Positions 1-10,600 of a DNA stretch of 64,000 nucleotides are shown piece by piece. Position 1 is the first letter of the stretch, and each line of letters opens with the position of its first letter. The stretch lies in NCBI GenBank assembly GCA_013400975.1, contig WBMZ01011573.1:62001-126000 (forward strand), written 5' to 3'. Both the position numbers and the translations under genes were made by a program. The DNA comes from Atrichornis clamosus. Taxonomy: Eukaryota; Chordata; Aves; Passeriformes; Menuridae. Under the pieces are notes generated by a model that saw nothing but the letters and a program-made list of their open reading frames with translations, did not search any database and was not told the DNA's origin.

Positions 1-667
1 ACATGAACACCATATGTTATCTTTCTCTGGGCATATAGATGGATGAAACCATAAGACTTCTTTTTAAAAAAAAACGGGTTTTTTGGTTCTTAAATGCTGT
101 TTGCTAAAACAAGAGTGTTTACACTGTTATGGAAAATGTCACAACCTTTTCCTTTTGACTTCCCAAATCAAGACTACTTATTTTTAAATCTTACTTTCAT
201 GAGATGGAAATACCAAGACTTACTATACACCCACTTTCAATAAGTATATATAAAAATATTTGATGCAAAGTTTCCCAAGGAACATTTTCACACGACAAAT
301 AATACAGAAAACTCCTACTAAACTAACAAGCTATCCTCAAGTTGCCTTGAGAAGAAGTCTTCATTTCAAACAATTTAGAACAAACTATTTCGTCCCAGGC
401 ACCATTACTACTATTTACAAATCCAGAGCTAACTTCTCAGCTTCTGCATCTTTTCTGATACTCATCTCTAGTTCCACACAATGATGTTAAAAATGTCTGT
501 TAGAATTAGAGAGCTCTAAAACCATCGCAACATGCTGCAGTCCTATACAATACATTTGATGAAATTTTTGTCTGTGAAACATCAAAACTACAGGAGGCAT
601 CTTACAACGAAGAAATGAAACCTTGAGCCACAGTAGCTCAGAAAAGGAGCAATCTGCTCCATCCTAC
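1..667 (-). other. UNC13B: Intron after the calmodulin-site exon (partial)
   Basis: AT-rich intron sequence starting with GTAGGATGG on the minus strand. I see no further exon, repeat or RNA gene here; the next UNC13B exon must be below position 1. Confidence 0.75.
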
Positions 668-758
668 CTCTCGAAGCTGCAGTCGAACTTTGCTAATGGC
701 TCTAATCCAATGGGCTCTTGCTGGAGGAAATGGTGGTGGCTCATTGTCACCCTGGTAG
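668..758 (-). CDS. UNC13B: UNC13B calmodulin-binding-type exon
   Basis: A 91-bp exon. The acceptor TTTCTTGCTTTCAAG gives phase 2 (AG|C, Ser), and the donor GAG|GTAGGA leaves phase 0. It encodes (S)YQGDNEPPPFPPARAHW and then IRAISKVRLQLRE. The RAHWIRAxxKVRLQL helix corresponds to the Munc13 calmodulin-binding site, where a Trp anchor (W464 in Munc13-1, W387 in ubMunc13-2) mediates calcium-dependent priming during short-term plasticity. The alternative acceptor seven bases downstream (CTACCAG) is rejected because it breaks phase. Exons for C1 and beyond follow outside the window. Confidence 0.94.
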
Positions 759-2684
759 CTTGAAAGCAAGAAACAGAAAATCACTACATGAAAAACACTT
801 ATCTGTAGCATTAAAGATTTGATTACAGGGGGCAATCACAGCTTCAGGTCTGGAAGCTCAAGGAACCAACAGGCTCCAGTCAATACAGCTCTGCATGTGC
901 TCTGGGAAGTGAGAGCCTAAAGCAGAGGTTTCCTTACACACAGGAACCGCCTTGGGAACTGATGAGCTGAAAGATACAACCTCTATAGAATCCAGACTCA
1001 GGAGGAAGATGATGTTTGTGAGAACATCAGGAATGCAGTCCACAACACCTGATAAAGCCAGTGCAACACACTGGTATCATAATTACACAGACAAAAAGTA
1101 AGGGAAGATTTTATATCCCTGTGCCTGTTGCAGGCCCCTTCTAACCACTGCCCCTTCCTACTCACCCTTCCTGCTACAAATTTACAGCCCCTCTTCAGTG
1201 GAAATACTGGCAACAGGGCCCAGCCATGTGTTTTCCCCATTCACTGAACCTTTGCCACTCCACTGCTTCACACAGCTTTTCAAGAGCACTTGTGCATCTG
1301 TCAGCAACCCTCCACCTCAGTGCCCCACATCTTGCACATCTTGCAACCCCTAGCCTCATGACACCTTGAACTTTTGGTGGCACTCCTCATTTTGTATGTT
1401 GCTGAGGTGTAAATCACTAAAACAAAACACCTCTTCCTGCCTGCAAATCACCCACCCCACAGTGCTGACAGTATAAAACAACCCCATGGCTGAGAGCAAC
1501 ACAATTCCGTGTTAGACATCTAACTAAGGTGCAGCTCTAAGGATCAACACTCAAAGCTCCACTCTGTGCACACTCCATGGAGACAGGAGAGCACTGCCAG
1601 AGAGTGGAGAGGAAGGGAGCCAGTGATGCAGGAGCATCCAAGTTAGATGCCTAAATTAGCCTGAAATAGACTATGTGAATAACCTTTCCTGTGAACAAAT
1701 ATAGGCCAGCCATTCTGGGACAAGACTCCTGCTGCTCTGTAAGGAAAAGAGGAAAGTGAATCAGAGTTTAAAAACAGTTTAACACTTCTTCTAGTCTTGT
1801 TTTCCTCTCTTCATCTCTAGTGTAAGGCTTGCCTACACATGAACTCCTGTAGTTAATTCTATCATACAAGCTCAGTGACACCAGCTGTACCCTTCAAAGG
1901 GTACAGACAGGCAGATCCATCTTCCCATGGATCTAACTGAACCAGATAAAAAACAATCCCTCATACTTATGAAAGTATTAACCATATATAGGGGCTGCAA
2001 TGACTTAGCTCAAGGAAAAATGTCACTCCCAAATTTAAGTAGTGAAATTTGAAATTCCTGTAAAACCTGTGCAAAACCTGGTACTCTACTCCCCCAAACT
2101 TTGATGAAATACTTTTGAAGGCTGTTTTCAATACTGTTGACAGCTTGGAAAACCAAAGTACAAGGACAGGAAAAGCTGCCAGAGTGAGTCAGAGCAACAT
2201 GCCTATTCATGCTGTAATTCTACAACCTACAACTACATAAACACTAACTCTAATGGTGGTAGTCTACTACACAAGAATGCAACTAGTGAAGCTCTAGCCA
2301 TGAAAACACATAGTTCTTGGTTGCTCATGCATAAACTTGAACCCACGTGATCAATGGAAGCAACTATTTTTGGGCCAGAGTAGGTTCATCAAACCAGAAA
2401 CAGAAAATACAGCAAATGTGCTCCAAGGCACTCGCTGGTGTTCCTCTTTACACACACAAAACCCATAGTTGTTCCTCTCTACATATATAGCAGACACAGC
2501 TTAAGCTTAGCCAATGTCCCATAAGCAACTGGTCCTGTACAACAGATGTTTTATATACCAGCAAAATCAACCAAGTTGTCAGAGAACGCTGCAAGAACAA
2601 TGTACATAATTTGCACTGGGAAATACCAAATAGAGGAATCCCCTCCAAACTACTTGAAAGTAACTAGGTAATAGCTTTACTTAC
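759..2684 (-). other. UNC13B: Intron between exons 2685-3011 and 668-758
   Basis: A 1.9-kb intron bounded by GTAAGT and TTTCAAG. Short open frames on both strands have no recognisable domains. No interspersed repeat was recognised. Confidence 0.8.
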
Positions 2685-3011
2685 CTCATTTGGGTACCTG
2701 CACCAATATCCTTGGGCTTCTCAAGTTCCAGGGGTAACTTAGCTGCAGAATGGTCTGCATGTTTTTCCTCAGTCTTGCAGACCTTCTCCTCCTCTCCTTT
2801 GCCGTGAGGCTCCTCTTGCTCCTTGAGCCATGCCTGACCATCCTTCTGGTAGCTGCCTGAACTGTGGTAGGAGTGATTCGACTGCCTTTCCTGGTGATCA
2901 TCTTCTTTCTCAGAGCCATGGGCACTTCCATGGGAATGTTCCAACTCGCTTAGGTGAGAGCTTTCCTGGCTGACATTGCAAGAGGAGCTGTATCTACTAC
3001 TGCCAGCAGGA
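2685..3011 (-). CDS. UNC13B: UNC13B linker exon after the giant exon
   Basis: A 327-bp exon with acceptor TTCTCTCACAG and donor ATGAG|GTAAGT, entering and leaving in phase 2. It encodes (S)[38 protein letters not shown], then a His/Ser-rich segment and a Lys/Glu-rich tail. It aligns with human Munc13-2 (SPTSSSRYGSSCNVSQGSSQLSEL, then a DDHRETDSIHSCHSSHS-like region). Joined to exon 8 it restores I-S-P exactly as in the human ubiquitous isoform. It is probably disordered, and the later part is poorly conserved. The Met at 2944 is internal, not a start. Confidence 0.93.
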
Positions 3012-4638
3012 CTGTGAGAGAATAAGAAAGTCCATCAGAAAAAAAAGTGGCTCAAAAAAACATAAAACAACCTGCACCTCTAGCAAACTGAACAGGACAC
3101 TAAATATTACTGAAAAGATATATTATGAAGTCGTATTTAACTATTATGCTCTTATGATGAATATCTAAATATAGACTTCTGAACCTAAAAAATTTGGTAG
3201 GCAGTAGAAATACTCGATACAGCCTACCAGCATACACACCACATATATTTATATATATATACACACACACACACATATATGCTCTCTCTCTATATATATC
3301 TATATACATTGGTCTTTCTTGCCCCAACTACTGCTTCACCTTACATCAGCTAGAAACTGCAGTGAAGATATTCTAATTATCAGGAATAAGAATGGAAACA
3401 CAAAAATTCAGAGTGAAAGTGTTTCTGTCTTCTGTAGTTTTGCTGCAGCTAGGGTCTTTTCCAGGATCCCCTTAAAGATGACTATTGTTAAAAAATAGAG
3501 TTAACGTTCATTTTATTCTTATATATTAAAAGTTTATCATAACATACACTGCAGTCAAGATTAAGACTGTCAAGACTTTCAACTTTCAACCTTTCACAAA
3601 AGTGGAGCAATTTTTCAAATGAGAGCCACGTGTCTCACTCTAGCAGAGCTTTCTCAATAATTTATTTTATATAAAAACCCCAGCATCACAAGGGTGTCAC
3701 CTCTGTGATTCAAGACACTGCTTTCAGGACTGAATTCCTACAGTCCTCAAACAACATACAGTAGATGGGAATTTCTCATGCAGTTAGGAAAACTATGGCC
3801 AAGAATTAAGCAGCACTCATGTTTTTCTCTTGCAGTCTTAGGAGAATTTGGAGCCAGGAAGTTCTGTGAGTGCAGAGTTGCAACTGGATGATCAAAGTAA
3901 CAAGTTTCACTTGTATTACACAGAAATATATAAGCTTAGTGAGTCTCTGGTTTGATTTTTGAAGACAATTGTAACTTAGCACATAAACAGGACTGAATAC
4001 AGACTCATGAAATACTGATATGTTCCTCTGGTGTTTTTCATAACTGCATGAAATAACCTTCACACAGATTTTAGGAAGCATTAGAATACCTTCACTGATA
4101 TCTCTGAAAAAGTTTTAGCATCTTCAATACTGTGAAATGAACTTAAGTAGTTCTATAATGCATCATCAGGAAGTTAAATTTTTCTCTAAAATTAACAGCC
4201 TTTACCTTTCATTTCGAAAACAAATTATTTCTTCCTACCAACACATTCTACCTACTGTTACTTTTTTGTTAGCAAATATAGTACTATGATCACTAAACAA
4301 AAAAGCAAAGTGAATTATACGCAGCAGAATTACCACAGAAAGACTATAACTTCTGAAAGGTTAATGAAACTAGCACTAAAAGCATCTCATTTAGTGGGAC
4401 ACATTATAAGAACATTGGAAATTCAATCACACAGAAAAAGAGTGGGAAAAGGTGAGAAAATGGTCTAAAGGCTTGTACATAACTAGTGACTGCAGTTTGC
4501 CATATCACCTGTGACAGCCATCAGTGATATCACAAACATTGAAAACAGATAGGGACTGGGACTGGGCTACAAACATCAGACACCAAGGCCATGATCTACT
4601 GCTGCAGTATTGCATTATAAATGGTCAAATCCCATTTA
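3012..4638 (-). other. UNC13B: Region between the giant exon and exon 2685-3011
   Basis: Intronic for the exon 8 to 2685-3011 splice; possibly 3' UTR or flank for a transcript ending in the giant exon. It contains the 3242-3307 microsatellite and several AATAAA-like hexamers. No clear additional coding exon was recognised, but a microexon here cannot be excluded. Confidence 0.7.
3242..3307. repeat. Compound (AT)n/(AC)n/(CT)n microsatellite
   Basis: Runs of TATATA, ACACACACAC, ATATAT, CTCTCTCT and TATATA follow directly on one another over about 66 bases. This is a typical polymorphic dinucleotide locus and lies about 230 bases upstream of an exon acceptor. Confidence 0.9.
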
Positions 4639-4640
4639 TT
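4635..4640 (-). promoter_or_regulatory. Candidate polyadenylation signal overlapping the giant-exon stop
   Basis: On the minus strand AATAAA begins on the second base of the TAA stop. A G/T-rich stretch that could act as a downstream element (positions 4567-4587) follows about 50 bases later. Such an arrangement would give a very short 3' UTR. AATAAA is common in this AT-rich DNA (another occurs near 3661-3666), so this is suggestive only. Confidence 0.3.
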
Positions 4641-7600
4641 ATGCCTCATTGGTAACTAGCCTTTTCTCATTCAGTTGTTCCACGCTATGCAGATCTGCAG
4701 CCAGTGTGTCAGGATGAAGCACTGCTCCATCAGGAGCAGAATCAAGCCCAGCTTCTCTCAGTTCAGGCTTGTCTGGCACATGCTCTTCTACCTGATCTTC
4801 CTTCTGTAGTTCACCTGAAATCACGTTCTGCTGATCTTCTGACTCTTTGTCAAGCTTCTCTCCCAGCTCTTTGTTGGATGTATCATCAACAGCACTTGCA
4901 CCAGATGGCTCTTCAGAAAGTTCATTGTCTACAGAGTCAGGCTGCTTTGAAGACAACTTTACTTCTATATTTGCATCAGTCAGTTGATCCGAGACTGCAG
5001 AATTTGAGTTTTCTTCTGAACTGACTGTTCCTAACACCTTGTCATCTGGTTTTGACAAAGCCTGTGGTGGTACATGTGGTTCCTTTTTGGCAGAGGTCTC
5101 CTTGATGTCTTTTTGCCAGGGAAAGGAGAAATCTAGCTTTTTCCCAAATACTGCTCCTGGGGTACTCTCTGGCTTACTCACCTTTTCTTCACTACCTCCT
5201 TCAAACAGGGATAAAGAGAGTTTCTTAAAACTGGACACAAGGCCCTCATCTGTTCCTGCTTTATTAGCAGAAGGTGGTTGCTGAGAGAAGAATGACCCAA
5301 ATGACTTTCCACTATCAGAAGACGACATAAAGCTGAATTTTGGCAAACTAGGTATGTTTGGTATTTCAAAGACAGTTTTACTACTGTTTGTATCAGGAGG
5401 GACATTATTAGTTTTACCCTGTTTCTTCAAGTCAGGTTTGGAAGCAATCCCTTCTGCAGGCACCTCATCAATTGCTAAACGTTTCTCCTGTTCGGCAGTT
5501 TGCTGTTCTACCTCGCTTGTCTTCTCTTCATTCAGCTGAGGCAGATGAGCACTGGGTTCATCAGCTGGAGCTGTGGGTTCTCTATCATTACTGCTGATCA
5601 AGTCCTGCTGATCAATACCAGCACTGGCCTGATCCCCTGTAACAACGGGCTCTGATTCAAGTATAGCACTCTCGTCTAACTGGGAAAGGTTTGTGTCTGC
5701 CCCATTAGCTTGGGCTTCCATTTCCAGTGCCAGTTTGTGAGTAGAACCAGTGTGAACTATGTCAGTGGCTGCCTTGTCAGTAGGAGCAGCTTCTTCCTCT
5801 GCTACAGCTGAAGACCCTACATCTGGTTGGAAAGTACCTCCATCAGTCTGGTCAGTGGCCTCGGCCTGCACTGTATCAACTGCACCACTGAGATCAGACT
5901 GGCATGGCTGAGAACCTACCACCTCAGAGGGCTGTGCTTCCCCACCCTGTTGCAGAACCTCGAGGGCTTCATTCTCACCAGAGATTCCTCTTTCTGGAGT
6001 GGTCCTCAAAGGTTCCTCTTTAGAGGTTTCCAAGCTCTTTTTCTCCTCAGTTTCTGTTTTCATTGGAGACTCTTTTGTGGGGTTCTCTTCTGTTGAAACA
6101 GGTAATACATCCTTCTTCACAGAGCTGGAGACATCTCTTTTGGACTCTCTGAGTGCAGCTGTGTATTCTGTCTCCCTAGACTCTTTTGCAGGAACAGACC
6201 CAGGGATATCTTTTACACTAGCGCTTTGAGGTTTAGGGGTGGATTTTGGAGGCATCTCTTTTGGAGACTCGTTTGGACCTTTGAAGATGCCAAATATATC
6301 ATTTGTGAAAGTTGATGCTGGGCCACTTGGGAGGGATGAGAAACCAAAGAAAGAGGAGCTCCTCTTCTGTGCAGGAGGAGGTGCAGTAGCTTGAGGTTGG
6401 GAAAAGAAACCAGATAACGTTTTAGGTGGTTTCATTTTTGTCATGAAACTTGAAAACATTTCAACTGAAGAATCCAAAACCGATTTATCACTCTCGGGTT
6501 CCTTTGGTTTGCTTTGCAAATTAGGTGTCTCTGGCATTTTAGGAGGAAAATGTGGATGTTGTGCTTGTTGTAATCTGTCAGTTTGTTGAGGTGTTTTATG
6601 TTCTGGCAACTCATTCTGTACACATACTTTTACAGAGACCACTTCACTTTTCATGTCACTCATACTATTTAAGTCATTTAGACCCTGGGAATCCATCTTA
6701 TCATCTGAGGCCACACTATAATCAACCTTTTCAGAAGTTTGCTCTTTGGAAGAATAAGGCTCTTCACCAGTATGAAATGCAACACTGTCCAATTTCTCTG
6801 TGTTACCCAAAGTACCATCTCCTGTCCCTAGGGATACACTCGGTTGGTCCTGAGAGCCCTCCTGCACACTGGGAGTCTGAAGGCAAGGACCAGAAGCAGG
6901 CAAATTGGTTACTGCAGTGTCCTCAGTCTGTGGAAGCTTTTCTAAGCCACTCTCTTCACTGGTCTGTGGAAGCTTTTCTAAGCCACTCTCTTCAGCTACT
7001 GCAGCAATACTTTCTACATTTCCCACTGCTGGCATTTCTGATTTGTTTTCTGGGATCATGACATTATCAGATGTTTGTTTGCCAGTCACTGCTGCAATAA
7101 TATCATCAACTTCCTTTTTATTGTCTGCATCTTGTGGCCTGGTAGAACTGCTGGGTTTGACACCAGAGTCAGTGGAAACACTTTGCTTCACATGTGGCTT
7201 AGAGCTCACTGTTTTAGCTGGTTTTGCATTACTCTCCTGTCTAGGAGCAGTTGGTGGCTTAGAGTTCACTGGTTTGGCTGGTTTTGTATTATTGTCCTGT
7301 CCTGGAGCAGTTTGCGGCTTTTCATCCAAAAATGATGTCAGATTGAAGAAGCTAAAACTAGTACTTCTTTGAGGTACACTCTTGTTGGGAGCTGGACTAC
7401 TGGAGAAGAAGGAGGGCAGATGAAAAAGCCCCTCTGTTTCTTGTTGCTTCCCACCAGGAGGAGCAGTAGCAGGTGCTGAAGCCTTTGGTTCATCGGATCC
7501 AGTGAAGAAGGAGAATATGCTCTTACTGGCTGGCTGTGATTTGGGAGCAGTGATGTCAGGAAAGCTGAACGGCAAACCGAAGCCCGATTCTTTGGGTGGC

Positions 7601-10600
7601 TGGTCTGGCTTTGGTTTTGTCCCATTAGCTGTGTCTCTGGAGCGATCTCCGTGTTGCTTTGGTGTACCCGTGGGTGTGCTGCTCTGCTGCACAGCTGGCT
7701 GGCTCAGCTGGCTTACTCTGGGACCTGCACCCATTGGCTTCTGTGAAACGTTTCCAGAAGGCATTTTTTTACTCTCAGGAGACTCCTCCACAGCTATTTC
7801 GCTTTGCTGTTCCACTTGCACCCTGGGGCTAGGAGAGACATGCTTGTCCATGCCTTCTGTTGTCAGCCTTTCCTTAGGGGTAGAGGACAGACATGGCATA
7901 CTGGCACTCTGAAGACCTCCAGACTTCTCAGGTTTTTGTCTTGGCTCAGCCACAGTTCTGCTGTTGGTTTTTGGCAGAGTTGTAGTACTTGGGGTTGGTT
8001 GAGACGACACAGGCTCCACTTTGAAGAGATCTCCGAGGGATCCAAATAATGATGAGATGCCGGACGTTTCCTTCTGTTCTGGCTGTTTCATCTCTTCTGG
8101 TTTATGACTTTGACTTTTCTCCAAGTCTGGTGATGGCTGTGGTGCTTTGCTTACTTGTGTTTTAAAGAAATCGAAAAATCCAGAAGCCTGAGTTTTGTTG
8201 GCAGTTGAGCTTGCGGGAGAATCTTCTCCAAGACTGAATAATTTCAGAGCACTTTTAAATAACGTCTCCTCAGGCTCAGGGGCTGGTTGGCTCTGATTTG
8301 GCTGTGACTGACTAGGTTCATTAATGCTTGCATGCCTTTCAAGACGCCTGGAAGCTGGTGCTGCTTTAACAGGTCTCTCTTCTCGTATGGGCCTGCCATC
8401 TGCAGCAGTTTGGCCCAGTTGAGAAGGAGATCTTGTTAACCCAGGCTTTTTAACATGGATGTTTTCAGCCTGATGTAATTCCGGCTTTTCATTTCTAGCA
8501 GCCTCCAAATTAAGTTCTGACGAAGTATTTCTTCTTGGTTCTGACGTAACAGGAAACTTCTGCCCTGCCTGTTCTTCATCTAATTTTCTGTTTGGTGTAA
8601 GTGATAAAACATCCGTTTTATTTTCAGATGGTATCGACCGTGTGTCTGTTCTCTTCAAGGCAGAATCTTCTGATGTCTCAGAGCCAAGGCTTGTAGACTT
8701 TCCAATTAGCCCACCCAAAGCAGAAAATAAAGAGCTAACTTTGTTCACTGGTGTTTTCCTATCTTCCTCAGTCTTTTTTGCCTCTGTTACTCTTTCAGTA
8801 GATGCTGCAGTTTCTTCAGCCTTAGTAGTAGACTGGAACAGTTGGAATCCAAAGAATCCTGATGACCCACTCCCAGAAGTTGTCACAGGGACAGTCTTAT
8901 CAACTTCCTTACCCAATGATTTATTGAAACCCGCTCTGGAATGTGTTCTGAGATCAAGGGTTAATGGAGGCTCCTCTGAATGATTCAGGGTTTCCTTCTC
9001 AGGCCTAAAATCTACTTTGAGTTTTTGAAGTTTATAACCTGAGAAGTCTAATGGCTGCTCTCTCTGATAATAAATAGACTCCTCAAACATTTGTGAAAAA
9101 GTTTCCAAATTCATGTTCATTAGCTGGTCACTCCTCTGCAAAGCTACTGACAAATCCAGGGGTTTATTTGTTGCATAATCATCTAGAGACTCTTCTTCAG
9201 CAAACCAAAACAGCTCATCTTCACTGCCAAGAGGGACTTTAAAACCACAAACAGCAATTGTGTTGTCTTCTAGCACAGCTCTTGGAATGGAATCCATCTG
9301 GAAATTGTAATCCCAGCAGTCCAGGTAGGAGTAAGTTTCAGGAGCACACACATAGACATACTGTCCGGTGGGATCAGTGAGCAGTGAATACACATACTGG
9401 CTATCACTGTACATGTAGTATCCACAGTCACCATCCTCTGATGGCCACCATATGCCCTGCTCAAGCATCATTATCCACTCCTGATACTCCCGGCTATAGG
9501 ATGAGTACATCAAGCCCTCATCCATGCTTAAAGTCTCCTGGTCAATGAGCGTCCACATTGTTCCATCACAGCCAGAGGAGTAGCTTAAATCCATGGGCAA
9601 CTCTTCGAATGAGTAACTGCCATCTCTTTCAAAGGGTGGGAAGTTACTGTAACTTTCACTCAGAGAATTAGCAGTCCATGCATCATTTTCTTCTAAACAA
9701 ATGTCTTGAAACATTAACTGGTCAAATGACTCATATGACATCGCACTTAAATCTAAACTCTGCCCATCAAAATTGGCATTAGTCTGCCAATCCATCACAT
9801 TTGCATTCCCATCCTTTTTACAGAGATTCACTACTACATCATTTTCAGGCCAGTCCAAGAACTGAGGCGGCAGAACAGAGTTCTGGTTTAACACATAGTA
9901 AACCGGTACAGCTATTCCATGACTGTCAGCCAGTTCCCCCACTTCATATTCCCATTCAAAGCTAGAATGGCTTCTTGTTTCTTGATAAGCTGAGTACTGC
10001 TCTGTAGTGTTATAGCTTTTATTAGTCAAATTGAGAAATTCATTTGATCCTTTGTTTAAAGGAGTTGGAAGAACTCTAGATTCTGCATCCTGGTGAGGAA
10101 TATGCCTACTATTTAAAGGCTTTCCAGATAAGTCCTGTACCTTGTCTTGCAGATTTAGGGCCTCAGGGAGCACAGGACGCCCACAGTGGGGAACACGGGG
10201 CTCAGCTGTTTTATTTACTCTTGCACTGGACAAATGGTCAGTAGTGGAAGATTCCACTGTTTTCACAGTATCCTGTTTCTCCTTTGGTTTGGGCAGGAGA
10301 TTTTTTAAGAAGCTGGAAGCTTCCTGCTTCTCTACAGTGCTGCTTTGACTGTCAGAAGACATTCCTGAATTGCAGGGTTTTGTCTCTGAGCTAGAATCCT
10401 CACCTCTATCAAAAAGCTTCATGAAGCCCAGAGAATTTGTTTTTGCCTTCTCTTGCTTACATTCAGACAAGTTTTCACTTGAGGCAAACCTAAATAAGCC
10501 AGAAAATAATCCAGGAGAAGTGTTTTTCTGGCTATCTCCCTCACTTTTAGCAGTTGAGTCTTGACTATTGGCTGTGTTTTCATTGGAAGAAATGCGAAGA

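Noticed and set aside
751..758. Alternative acceptor CTACCAG seven bases into the calmodulin-site exon
   Set aside because: Using it shifts the frame relative to the phase-2 donor of exon 2685-3011; the upstream TTTCAAG fits.
3100..3376. Short open frames with Tyr/Ile or Thr/His repeats
   Set aside because: They are translations of the AT/AC microsatellite.
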